This document shows, piece by piece, positions 54,106-63,108 of a stretch of 64,000 nt of DNA (within the stretch, counting starts at the first letter, position 1; each line of letters starts with the position of its first letter). Below the pieces are notes generated by a model. It did not search any database and had not been told where the DNA came from. It saw only the letters and a list, made by a program, of their open reading frames with translations. Source of the DNA: Bdellovibrionaceae bacterium UBA6502. GTDB taxonomy: Bacteria; Bdellovibrionota; Bdellovibrionia; Bdellovibrionales; UBA840. The translations under genes and the position numbers were made by a program. The stretch is taken from positions 1-64,000 of the forward strand of contig DJMA01000029.1 in assembly GCA_002436415.1 (NCBI GenBank). Direction: 5' to 3'.

Positions 54106-54459
54106 TGGTGGAGGCGGAGGGAATCGAACCCTCGTCCAAAACTGATCCATCATGAGGCGCTACATGCTTAGTCTATGTTTTTAAGTTGATCGGAAGTCTT
54201 CCACAGACAAAATGCTTTCGACCCTCCCTCAGTAAAGTTTAGACCTAACACCTGAGAGGCGTGCGTTGGTCGATCCGGCTAAGATGAGGGTAGTTCAAGA
54301 AACACCGGCGATCGCCTGAGTACCCTAGCTACACTATATTAGGCAGCCATTTGCATTTGATTTTCGCCATTTAGACGTATAGGAGTTTGTAACGAGGACC
54401 TCTCCCACCCCGGCATGCTCCTAATGCTTCACTAGCCCTGTCGAATCCATGTCGCCCCC
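54106..54459 (-). ncRNA. ssrA: Transfer-messenger RNA (tmRNA)
   Basis: This is a one-piece tmRNA of about 354 nt on the minus strand. The 5' end GGGGGCGACATGGATTCGAC is the standard tmRNA start, and the 3' end CGCCTCCACCA pairs with GGGGGCG over seven positions, with encoded CCA. The T-arm is GAGGGTTCGATTCCCTC. The tag frame ends at a TAA (54339-54341) and reads LNGENQMQMAA in its last eleven codons, so the degradation tag probably ends Met-Ala-Ala. Which codon is the resume codon is not certain: aligned to E. coli ANDENYALAA it would be CTA (Leu), which is unusual, since Ala or Gly is common. The 16-bp attachment repeat coincides with the T-arm and acceptor strand. It rescues stalled ribosomes together with SmpB. 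Confidence 0.97.
54113..54128 (-). repeat. Right attachment site within ssrA
   Basis: GGCGGAGGGAATCGAA, the T-arm and acceptor 3' strand of tmRNA, is identical to 47628-47643. Tyrosine integrases commonly use this segment. Confidence 0.85.
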
Positions 54460-54741
54460 ATTTCTTTTTTTGAACTTACATACAACTTTAGAAATGGTGA
54501 TACTAGTTCACACCAAGAGCTACAATCTACTACATCAACATCTGCTTGGCAATTATTCAATTTAGCTCCCCTGGTTCTATAAACCTTTAATTTTAAGGAA
54601 GTTTTATTAAACTTTGAGTCTTTTAAAAGCCTATATTGATCCCAAGGCAATCACTTAGAGTAATCACAAGAACAAGCAAGAAAACTCCACAAGCAACTGA
54701 AATTATTGAATTTTTTATTTTCCCCAATAAACACTATCTAC

Positions 54742-54769
54742 TAAAGTCTAGCCATTGAGAACCCGATAA
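54742..54769 (+). promoter_or_regulatory. Sigma-28 (FliA)-like promoter of subtilase 2
   Basis: TAAAGTCT, 12 bp, CCCGATAA. Seven of eight bases match in each box to TAAAGTTT / GCCGATAA. The -10 box ends 6 bases before the GTG start, exactly as at subtilase 1. The remainder of the 316-bp gap after tmRNA shows no gene; the frame at 54432-54650 is antisense to the tmRNA 5' end. Confidence 0.6.
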
Positions 54770-54775
54770 ACAAAT

Positions 54776-57700
54776 GTGCTACGTCTATTATCGATCGCCT
54801 CATTGTGTTTTGCGTTTTTAACGACATCTTTTGTATCCGCTCGGGTTACATCTATCCCTGGGCAGATCGCAAATTCGTGGTGGCTAAGCTCGAAAGAGGC
54901 TTCTTCGATTTTTAATAGTAGCAAAGATCTAAATGTAAAATTTGATAATAAAAAACCTATCGTCATAGCTATCTTAGATACAGGTATCGACTTTTCTCAC
55001 CCCTATTTAAAAAACCATGAGTTTAAAACTAAAAATGGAGTTGCTCACTTTAATTTCTTTACCGGAACAAACTCTGAAACAGATCTTTTTGACCATTACG
55101 GGCATGGTACCCATGTGGCTGGGATCATTTTATCTACCATTTTAAAAGTAAACCCTAATGCAAATGTGCAGTTTATTTCATTAAAAATTTTGGCCGACCC
55201 AAAACCAAGTCGACAAGCTATGGCAAAGCCTAAGACTTATAAAAATGTAACTCGGCGTAACCAAAGTAATGTTGGGTATTACATTAAAGAAGCCGCCATC
55301 TATTTGGCAAAGTTAAAAAAAGAAGGAGCAAACATCTTAGCCCTAAACGCAAGTTTTGGTGGTTATAATTATGACCTAACCGAGGTAGAAGCTCTAAGGC
55401 TTTTATCTGATAACGATATTATCGTAGCTGCTGCGGCCGGAAATGATTCCTTAAAGATTGTGAACGTAGATCCGTCTAGAAAAAATCCGCATTTTTCAAA
55501 GAATAAGTGCGTTGCCATGAAGACCGAAAAATTCTGTGCTCCGAAAGTTTTAAAAAGCTTTTATCCTGCGGCTTACAACGCAGAGTTGGATAATATTATC
55601 TCGGTAGGAAACATTGACCGAAATGGTGAAATCGGAATAAGTTCTAACTTTGGCTCTGCCGTTGATATTTTTGCCCCGGGGCAGGATATTTTATCCAGTG
55701 TTCCTGGTAATAAATATGAAATTAAAACTGGAACGTCAATGGCAGCACCGCAGGTTACAGCTGGTTTGGCTTTGTTAAAAGCTAAGTATCCTGAGCATTC
55801 TAATTTGCAGATTAAAAGACTATTACTGCAAAACTCAATCTTTAACGAGTATTACTTAGATAAATCTAGCTCTGCTACTCGGTTGAATATTTCTTACCTT
55901 TTTAAAAAGACTAAATTTCATTATTCAAAAGATGAGTTATTAGAGTTAAAACCCCAAGATTTCACCAAGGCCAATGGACAGATCAAAAGAAATGTTCCTT
56001 GTATTCTAGCTCCGACGAATAAAATTTTATGTGGGCCACTTATTTATGAAAAACTTTTAACCGTGGATGGTAGCAAAAAATCCATTCAAGAAGTTTTAGG
56101 AAAACAAAATATCAAGAACCTTAAAAAAGCCTCCATGGACATTGCTAGTAAAGGAAGAGTGATTGAGTCCGCCTTGAGCATGACCATTAAATCTATCACA
56201 AAGAATGATAAAATTTTCGAGACAATGCTTGAACATGGTTTTAGTTTTAAAGATTTCTACGACAGTATTGGCAGAGGCTTTTTAGAAAAAAATTATGAGG
56301 CTAATATCATTGTTCCTGTCTTAGATAAAAAATCATTTTATAAATACTACCCTTTTGCTAAAGAAGAAGGTGATGCTGCTTACGCTGGGTACATTAAGAA
56401 TTTGGTAAATAGTCCCCCTCAGTATTTAAATAAAATTGGTCCGGTGTATTTATCGAGAGCTACTCCCGATATGCAGGTAGAAGTTGGTTTAACAAAAATA
56501 TTTCCACTTCCTATGACAGAGCCCTTGATGGAGTTTTTAGCGAAAAACGATGGCCCTAATGTGAAGAGTATAATTCGTAACTTACCTGCTAAAATCTTAA
56601 ATAAACCAGAAAATAAAGTCTTAAAAGAAAAAGCCTTAATCGCAAGGTCTATAGATTCGGTAGTTGCTTTAGAGCGTGATGATGTAAAGTACCTTGAACA
56701 AATGAGAAAGCTAAATAGCCAAGTAGAAGCAAGTATTGAATTAAGCCTTTCTAGTGCTGGCTACAAGCCAACAAATTCGATGATAAAAGCAGCTACCAGA
56801 AAAGCATTAAGGTCGGTAGTAAATATTGAAAAGGTTGCTAACCTAAGCCCTAAAACACCAAAGCTAGGAGGAGAACCACCAACACCAAACCCGGTGATAA
56901 TCAGTAGACTAGACAAAATCGAAAACTTTATCGCCGCCACAAGCTATAACAATAAAAAGAAACTAGCAAAGCTGACCGTACAGTCAGGCAACTATAAAAA
57001 AGGTCAGAAAAAAATAGTTTACAAAGCTTTGGTGGCAACGCCTTTGGTTTTGGATGAAAAGGGTAATCCAGCAACAGAGGCACGGGAGTATATTCGTAGG
57101 TATGATAGGATGAGGGCTGAGCGTAAAAGAAAGACTAGAGGTAATATTGAGATTCCTTTTTTGAAGGAGGCATTTGAAAACCTCAACACAAAAAATAATC
57201 AATCGACAGGTAAACAAAAAGGTAATTACTCGATTATAAAGACTATAGAAAAATATACAGAAAATGTGAGCGCATCGAAAAACACCCCTGACTTAATAAC
57301 AGATAATCAATCAAGAGAACAACCCCCTAAACCATATCCAGAACAGATTGATATAGGAGTAGATCTAGTCATTAAAGACCCTACTGCTCACTCAAAAAGT
57401 GATTTTTTTAAATGTTCAATCGAGCAGGTTGATGATCTTTTTTCTACTATAGAACTTTTAAGGACTAATGATGAAAGCGGATACTTACAAAGGTCTTTCT
57501 GTTCGGCTGGGCGTAAAACAAGTAAAGAGCAATACATTAAAATGATCCCTTTTCTAAAATATTTGAACCAATGCAGGGGAAGTACCAAGTCCTTTTCAGA
57601 AGCTTTAGAGAATGGAGTGAAAGGATCTAGGTGTAATGAAAAAATTCTCTTTACATCCTGTAAAGATAGGTTAGCGGAAAATTTGGCAGACCTTTGCGGT

Positions 57701-58276
57701 AAGGTATTAGGGCGCAAACTGTCTTTTGTAAGAGACAATAATGTTCTTAACCTTGATATACAATATTTTAATTTTATAAATTCCTGTCTTCAGAAAAGTA
57801 CTACAATCAAGGGGGTTAATGTCCCAAATAATAGCGGTCGCTTCAATCAGTCTTTTGCTAAAGCTATTGCCGAAATCGAAAACTATCGCTGTAATCCATC
57901 CCCTAGAACTACAAGTTCAGTTAAGTTACTTTTTGAAAAACTTGAAAAACATAGTTCAGCCCTGCCCGATGCCGACAAATACAATATATCATCAGCTAAA
58001 AAAGAATTAAATAGCTCACACTTTGAAGCTTGTAAAAAGTTAAAATCCGCTACAGTATTTGTAAAAAGTAAATTTTCAAATTCGATTATGTCACAAAAAA
58101 TAATAACTGATAATTTACCTAAAAACAGTGCCCCCACCACTAAATGGAACATCAATAATATTAAAGCGTGGTTGATTCATAACAATAGACTTAAAAAAGT
58201 TCTGTCTAAAATTCAGAGCTGTAAAGGAATTGATGGCCTTGGCAATTCAAAAGCAAATGGTGATGGCATCAATTAG
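54776..58276 (+). CDS. Large secreted subtilase (S8) 2
   Basis: A 1166-residue paralogue of subtilase 1. It has a GTG start fixed by an in-frame TAA three codons upstream, and no Shine-Dalgarno. The signal peptide ends SVSA near residue 24. The triad is intact at the same residue numbers: D68, H110, S321, with GND for the oxyanion hole. The catalytic domain is nearly identical in key blocks (ILDTGIDFSHPYLKNHEFK). The C-terminal two-thirds diverges more, except blocks such as KLEVGLTKIFPLP-like (MQVEVGLTKIFPLPM) and the Cys-rich end. The last 8 bp overlap the 3' end of the convergent pseudo-metzincin gene. Confidence 0.9.
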   Translation: MLRLLSIASLCFAFLTTSFVSARVTSIPGQIANSWWLSSKEASSIFNSSKDLNVKFDNKKPIVIAILDTGIDFSHPYLKNHEFKTKNGVAHFNFFTGTNSETDLFDHYGHGTHVAGIILSTILKVNPNANVQFISLKILADPKPSRQAMAKPKTYKNVTRRNQSNVGYYIKEAAIYLAKLKKEGANILALNASFGGYNYDLTEVEALRLLSDNDIIVAAAAGNDSLKIVNVDPSRKNPHFSKNKCVAMKTEKFCAPKVLKSFYPAAYNAELDNIISVGNIDRNGEIGISSNFGSAVDIFAPGQDILSSVPGNKYEIKTGTSMAAPQVTAGLALLKAKYPEHSNLQIKRLLLQNSIFNEYYLDKSSSATRLNISYLFKKTKFHYSKDELLELKPQDFTKANGQIKRNVPCILAPTNKILCGPLIYEKLLTVDGSKKSIQEVLGKQNIKNLKKASMDIASKGRVIESALSMTIKSITKNDKIFETMLEHGFSFKDFYDSIGRGFLEKNYEANIIVPVLDKKSFYKYYPFAKEEGDAAYAGYIKNLVNSPPQYLNKIGPVYLSRATPDMQVEVGLTKIFPLPMTEPLMEFLAKNDGPNVKSIIRNLPAKILNKPENKVLKEKALIARSIDSVVALERDDVKYLEQMRKLNSQVEASIELSLSSAGYKPTNSMIKAATRKALRSVVNIEKVANLSPKTPKLGGEPPTPNPVIISRLDKIENFIAATSYNNKKKLAKLTVQSGNYKKGQKKIVYKALVATPLVLDEKGNPATEAREYIRRYDRMRAERKRKTRGNIEIPFLKEAFENLNTKNNQSTGKQKGNYSIIKTIEKYTENVSASKNTPDLITDNQSREQPPKPYPEQIDIGVDLVIKDPTAHSKSDFFKCSIEQVDDLFSTIELLRTNDESGYLQRSFCSAGRKTSKEQYIKMIPFLKYLNQCRGSTKSFSEALENGVKGSRCNEKILFTSCKDRLAENLADLCGKVLGRKLSFVRDNNVLNLDIQYFNFINSCLQKSTTIKGVNVPNNSGRFNQSFAKAIAEIENYRCNPSPRTTSSVKLLFEKLEKHSSALPDADKYNISSAKKELNSSHFEACKKLKSATVFVKSKFSNSIMSQKIITDNLPKNSAPTTKWNINNIKAWLIHNNRLKKVLSKIQSCKGIDGLGNSKANGDGIN

Positions 58277-60314
58277 CCTGGCATTGTTCAAATTCATCCA
58301 CTAGTCCAAAGGCCTCCTCTTTAGATACTCCAGAATGCTTGTAATAGACCTCGTATACAGTATCCATGTACTCTTCAGATAGATCGCCTTCTTCGTTTAA
58401 ATGATCACCTGGGCGCATCCCGCACCAGATTTCCCCATGTTTTCGAGGCCGCTGGCATACTTCCGGGGTACAAAGAGCCGTGTAGTCCGGTTCCACATTC
58501 CAACCACATCGGATTTTTCCATTCGACAGTCTTTTGGTAGATGTATGGCTATTTCCCATTGCATGAAACAATCCGTGCGTAATCATACCTCTTTCTTCAA
58601 TGTCTTTGAACACGTTGGCATTAGTGCCAAGTAAATCAGCCTCTTTTGTATTTAAAACAACATAAGGCGGAGAAAAAAGATGGTTAACGTTTTTAAAAGG
58701 AGCATAGGGCTCCTCCATTACATAAGAGCCCGTTTCATCTGACCCAGGAACATCTCCACAAAACACTTTTAACCTAGGTGAGTCTTCTGATACATATTGA
58801 TTACAACCGAAATCCCCACCACATACCTTATCTAAGGTTTCTTTTTTCGCCTTCCAATAGTCAAGATAGTCATCCTCATTCAAATGTTTAACATTACTAA
58901 GGCTATTTTGAAGCTTTGCAAAAAACGAATAGCTTCTAGGTTCCATATATCTAGCTACCCGCATTCTATTGATATTCGCCTGAACACTAGAATTACCTTT
59001 TGAGTCAATATAGCAAGACTCTCCTACTTCCAGAAAAGGTTCTCTTTCCTTGAAATACTTTTTACATGAATCGTGAAACCAAACTTGTTCGTATTTGGGA
59101 GAGAAAAAACCTTCGGGGGCCTCTTCTGATTTTGCAGATTCAAATATTTCATCATAAAAAGGAACTAGATCATTGGTCATTTTCTCATAAAGGTTTTCCA
59201 CCATGCACTCAAAACATGGGGACATCTCTCCTTCAGTCTTAGGTTTTGAACTGCTACACCAATTTACTGACTTGGGAAGATTTCTCCCATTGTCACTGCA
59301 CCAATAAAATGAATAGTTTAAACAGTGTTGATAATCATTTTGATTGCCCTTAGCCCCAATTTTAGAATAGTTGATAGAAGTCTGACAACAATCTCTGGAG
59401 GCATGAAGACAGGAGTCAAAATCACCCGGGTAATAGGCATCAAATGACGAGAAGTACTTCATATAGGATTGATCACTCAAGGATTTACTACGCCCCTTAA
59501 CCACCCATTTATCTTTATCCATTTTTTTTATGTAGGAAATTTTCTCCTTCACCTTTTGGGCCTGAATGCTATCTCCTTCCTTCTCGAATTGAGATACTAA
59601 AAAATGTAGACGATCTAGGCTACCGTCAAGAGATGGTAACTTCGAATCATCAAACCGATCCTTTTTCCCACTAACAGAAGCAATCGAACGCTCAGCTCTT
59701 TTCTTCCTACGATTCTTAAGAGCCTGATTAAAATCAGACATATAATCAGTAGACTTCAATGTACGCGTACTTGAACTACCTAATGCAATCTCTGTCACAC
59801 ACTTCGCAACTTCTTTATCCGGCGTAATAGTTTTACAACTCACCTTCTTCTCAAAAAACTTATCCTGATCAAAATTCGTAAGCTCTAACACAGCAAGACC
59901 ATCTTTATTGTACTTTGTTTTAAAATCCACTACTCCATCATGATTAAAATCACAAACTTCCGTTTTAATCTGACTTGAATTTGGATAAAACTTTCTTTTA
60001 CAATCCGTTTTACCGTCTTTGTCTAAATCAAAGTTTTCCCGACGTTTTTGTTTTTCTTTTTGCAATGCTAAATACTTTTTAAAGCCTTCCATTGCTTCAT
60101 CTTTTTTGATGGGAGCATTAGGGTCGCCAGATGCTATAGTTCTTAATTTTACTTTTTCCCTAGCTTCGGATCTAACTTGAAAATACTTTCCGTAGCCAGA
60201 TTCATAGTCTTTTACAAATTGAGGCTTAGCTTCTTCAGAAAAAGAAACTATCGAGATAAGCAAGCTTGCTACCAAGACTAAAGTATATGAAAAGTGCCTA
60301 ATAAGATAAATCAC
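58269..60314 (-). CDS. Secreted metzincin-like pseudoprotease 2
   Basis: A 681-residue paralogue of the protein at 27.7 kb. A signal peptide or N-terminal anchor lies at residues 8-28 and lacks a lipobox. There are Asp-rich calcium-type loops (DLDKDGKTD, DFNHDGVVDFKTK, DQDKFFEKK), a Cys-rich middle (SCLHASRDCCQTS) and the zinc-site region HGLFHAMGNSH (H580-H590), the HExxHxxGxxH spacing with Gly581 instead of the catalytic Glu. RCGWNVEPDY and CGMRPGDHLNEEGDLSEEYMDTVY follow as in the paralogue. The loss of Glu in both copies, by different residues (Ala, Gly), suggests that absence of catalysis is a property of the family. It is convergent with subtilase 2. Confidence 0.7.
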   Translation of the reverse strand: MIYLIRHFSYTLVLVASLLISIVSFSEEAKPQFVKDYESGYGKYFQVRSEAREKVKLRTIASGDPNAPIKKDEAMEGFKKYLALQKEKQKRRENFDLDKDGKTDCKRKFYPNSSQIKTEVCDFNHDGVVDFKTKYNKDGLAVLELTNFDQDKFFEKKVSCKTITPDKEVAKCVTEIALGSSSTRTLKSTDYMSDFNQALKNRRKKRAERSIASVSGKKDRFDDSKLPSLDGSLDRLHFLVSQFEKEGDSIQAQKVKEKISYIKKMDKDKWVVKGRSKSLSDQSYMKYFSSFDAYYPGDFDSCLHASRDCCQTSINYSKIGAKGNQNDYQHCLNYSFYWCSDNGRNLPKSVNWCSSSKPKTEGEMSPCFECMVENLYEKMTNDLVPFYDEIFESAKSEEAPEGFFSPKYEQVWFHDSCKKYFKEREPFLEVGESCYIDSKGNSSVQANINRMRVARYMEPRSYSFFAKLQNSLSNVKHLNEDDYLDYWKAKKETLDKVCGGDFGCNQYVSEDSPRLKVFCGDVPGSDETGSYVMEEPYAPFKNVNHLFSPPYVVLNTKEADLLGTNANVFKDIEERGMITHGLFHAMGNSHTSTKRLSNGKIRCGWNVEPDYTALCTPEVCQRPRKHGEIWCGMRPGDHLNEEGDLSEEYMDTVYEVYYKHSGVSKEEAFGLVDEFEQCQAN

Positions 60315-60694
60315 CTTACTACTATTATGAATGATATTTAGTTGGGCTTTAAACTTCTATTCTACATCAAGGCTCTACTAGACTGTAGACTGGGAAGGAA
60401 TTTCTTTAGAGAGGAGCCCCAAATAGGAATAGACGGTATATTTCCCGTTTCGCTAAAGAGAAGTACACTTTTATATAGGCTTCAAATGCTATGAAAAATA
60501 AAATCTATTAACTCCATGCTTCTCAAAGACTACTTTTTACTTATATGTAAACTGAGTAGACAGGCTTTTGGTTTTTCTACTTCTTCTTCATTTTAATATT
60601 CTAAAATGTTTGCATAATAATTACACTAAAACTCTAGAGCCCTAAATCTTCTATATAATACAGCCTTTACAAATAATTTATCGAGATCTTAGCA
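60315..60694. other. Divergent promoter region
   Basis: A 380-bp AT-rich region between the leftward pseudoprotease and a rightward secreted-protein gene. A TATAAT at about 60653 precedes the latter gene by about 40 bp. No other structure is seen. Confidence 0.35.
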
Positions 60695-61807
60695 ATGAAA
60701 TTCGTTCGTTCACTATTTTTGATTCCCGCATTAGCTCTTAGCACTATTGCAAAGGCTGATAATCCAAAAAGCTACAAAGGAGCAGATCTCTATTTTAAGA
60801 TGCAAAACTATTATTCCTTTGAAATGGACGTTGTTGAAAACACGAAAGACAAACTGATTTTAAAATCCTCAAAGGTATCTAAAAAACATATTTTTTACCT
60901 ACAACCTTCTAAAAGTACCAAGGAGTCTAATCCATATTCTAGGTTTGATATTTCTGACACAATTCCATGGACAGTTGACGACACTATATCCTTAAATTTG
61001 AACTTAGAGGGTTTAACAAATTATGATAGCTCTTTTTGGTTTAAAAATACCAGCTTAGATTTTTCTGAAAAGTATGTTCCCTATAGTAAGCCAATTAGCA
61101 TCCTAGATGAGGTTCTAAATAATAAGACATCTCTCAACAAGGATCTTGTTGATCTTCTTTTCAAAAGAACCGTCTACATGACCTCTGAGTACGTTTTATC
61201 AAAACCCTTTAAAGACGAAAATGTTTTTTCCAAAGTCTTTGATGAAAAGATTTCTGTTAATAACTCATTCAACAAAGCGGAAAGATCTCAAGACCTAAAC
61301 ATTAATGCTAAAAACCTTAGTTTTTACATTAGAGGCATGAGCTCAGAACAATTGAATGCTACAAAGGTTAATGCTTTTTATTTTGGATATTCCCATCTCT
61401 TTGCAGATTATATGTATCGTTCATTAGTTAAAAACATTGATACAAACTATGCCTATAAGGTATTAGACTTAACAGGTGTTTTTCCTAAAAGATTTAGGCG
61501 TTATCATAAAGACATCGACTGGCAAATAGAAATGGCTCCCAATTGGCCAGCTTTTAAAATGATAGAAGACCCTAAAACCAAAGATGATGGACTAAGGTGC
61601 GAAAGAGCTTCAACTACAAAGTTTATCTGTAGGTTTGACATTGAATATAGCATTGAATTTGTCATGCCCAAGTCAGATGAGCCTACTGCTTATTACCCTC
61701 CATTCATTACCAACTATCTTAAAAAAGAAAATTACACAGCTGAAATGCTGGATGAAGGAATCAAGCATATAAACTTAGACAGCCTGAAACACTTCAAAAG
61801 AAAATAA
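60695..61807 (+). CDS. Secreted hypothetical protein
   Basis: A 370-residue exported protein with a clear signal peptide (cleavage near AKA at 21). The mature protein is rich in Lys/Asp/aromatic residues and strands (ADLYFKMQNYYSFEMDVVENTKDKLILKSSK), with one Cys pair near the end (LRCERASTTKFICRF). There are no zinc, Ser or calcium motifs. It is a monocistronic gene between the second protease pair and the signalling operon. No family is recognised. Confidence 0.65.
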   Translation: MKFVRSLFLIPALALSTIAKADNPKSYKGADLYFKMQNYYSFEMDVVENTKDKLILKSSKVSKKHIFYLQPSKSTKESNPYSRFDISDTIPWTVDDTISLNLNLEGLTNYDSSFWFKNTSLDFSEKYVPYSKPISILDEVLNNKTSLNKDLVDLLFKRTVYMTSEYVLSKPFKDENVFSKVFDEKISVNNSFNKAERSQDLNINAKNLSFYIRGMSSEQLNATKVNAFYFGYSHLFADYMYRSLVKNIDTNYAYKVLDLTGVFPKRFRRYHKDIDWQIEMAPNWPAFKMIEDPKTKDDGLRCERASTTKFICRFDIEYSIEFVMPKSDEPTAYYPPFITNYLKKENYTAEMLDEGIKHINLDSLKHFKRK

Positions 61808-61941
61808 ATTTTTAACTTTTTGATTAGATTTTATTTGCGGGTATACATTAATTGGTGTGCCCTTTTTTTAGGATTTGTGTGACTCAAATTCCTAAGTTTC
61901 AAATCCATTAAAGGCTTGGTCTCTAGAATATTTTTTTAGAT

Positions 61942-63108
61942 TTAAGAATCTTCGCTTTCCACTTCTTCTTCGAATTCCCACTCAAGAGGCAGACTTAGAC
62001 AGAAGCAGGTGTTTTTATAACTTTCGTCTAACCACAGTTTTCCTTTGTGGGCTTCTGCGATAGAGAGGGACACACTTAAACCAAGACCGGTTCCCTTACC
62101 TATGGGTTTAGAAGTAAAGAATGGATCGAAGATTTTTTCTTTTACCTCTTTGGATAATCCAGGGCCACAATCAATCACTCGAATCTCTGCCTCAGACTCT
62201 GTTTTAGATAATTCCACCCTAATCCATTTGCTCTCATGGTTTACAATGGCATCACAAGCATTTGAAATAAGATTAACCACGATTTGTGATATCTGTACCT
62301 GATTACAAACGATTTCAAAGTCCTCTACATCATTTAAATTATGCATGAATAGAACTTTGTTTTTGTGAACCTTCTCTGATGAAAGTTCAAAAGACTCTCT
62401 TAGGGTATCAACTAAAGAATATGAATCTGAAATATCCCAATCCCCTTGATGGGCGATTACCTTTAGACCTTTTATAATTTGCGAGATTCGATCCACCATT
62501 CTTAACATTCTTTCCGATTTAGCTTTAATATAAGAAAAATCCTTGGCCTTCTTTTCAAATTGTAAGGTCTCGGCATCGGCTGTAATTATCGATAATGGGT
62601 TGTTAATCTCATGCACCACTGTGGCGGCCATTTGACCGATGTTGGCTAGTTTTAAATCTTCTTCATGGCGTCGCTCTTGTTCAGTGATGGTCTCTGCTTG
62701 GATTCGAACATAATCCTCATGGGCTAACAATGGACTCTGATCTACAAACTGGAGCATGCAATACTTTTGTGAATCTCCAAAGATCGGGCTTAAAATCACC
62801 TTCATTGCGAAGTATCTTTTTTCACACTTATAAAAAGGAAATATATCCACTAACTCTGGATGCAATTTGCTACTTAAAATTTGTGACATGCCATCAGAAA
62901 AACACAGATCGATTTTTTCATTTAAAATGCTGTTACTCAGTCTTTCTATGCATTCGTTAAGAGGCTTACCAACAGCCTCTGAAGCAGGTGTAGAGATAAA
63001 TGAATTCATTCTATGATTCCAGTAACAAACCTCGTGATCAGAATTTAAAACAATCACTCCGTGATCAAACTGTTCTAATATTTCTGCCTCAAATTCCAAT
63101 GCTCCCAT
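61942..63108 (-). CDS. Soluble PAS-histidine kinase
   Basis: A 388-residue cytoplasmic kinase without membrane helices. Residues 8-120 form a PAS domain (LEQFDHGVIVLNSDHEVCYWNHRMNSFIS). HisKA follows with VVHEINNPLSII (H166). The HATPase domain has an N-box LISNACDAI, G1 DCGPGL, an F-box FDPFFTSKPIG and G2 GKGTGLGLS. It is NtrB-like. It starts in a one-base overlap (TAATG) with the CheC-type gene, forming an operon response regulator, CheC-type, kinase. It is probably the phospho-donor for the receiver in the first gene. Confidence 0.92.
   Translation of the reverse strand: MGALEFEAEILEQFDHGVIVLNSDHEVCYWNHRMNSFISTPASEAVGKPLNECIERLSNSILNEKIDLCFSDGMSQILSSKLHPELVDIFPFYKCEKRYFAMKVILSPIFGDSQKYCMLQFVDQSPLLAHEDYVRIQAETITEQERRHEEDLKLANIGQMAATVVHEINNPLSIITADAETLQFEKKAKDFSYIKAKSERMLRMVDRISQIIKGLKVIAHQGDWDISDSYSLVDTLRESFELSSEKVHKNKVLFMHNLNDVEDFEIVCNQVQISQIVVNLISNACDAIVNHESKWIRVELSKTESEAEIRVIDCGPGLSKEVKEKIFDPFFTSKPIGKGTGLGLSVSLSIAEAHKGKLWLDESYKNTCFCLSLPLEWEFEEEVESEDS

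Larger units (their letters stand above)
47628..54128. mobile_element. 6.5-kb genomic island integrated at ssrA
   Basis: The island is bounded by the 16-bp direct repeat GGCGGAGGGAATCGAA at 47628-47643 and 54113-54128; the right copy is the 3' part of the tmRNA gene. It contains, from right to left, a P4-type tyrosine integrase, a hypothetical gene, AlpA, a small gene, a DUF3987 protein and two small genes, all leftward, then a rightward HTH-ImmA/PIN pair. There are no structural phage genes, so it is a satellite-like or defence-type island. The tmRNA sequence remains complete because the repeat restores its end. Confidence 0.88.

Noticed and set aside
53968..54171. Rightward 67-codon open frame across the attachment site
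   Set aside because: Antisense to the tmRNA acceptor and T-arm, with no ribosome site.
54432..54650. Leftward 72-codon open frame
   Set aside because: It runs through the tmRNA 5' end and promoter region; the tmRNA assignment is certain.
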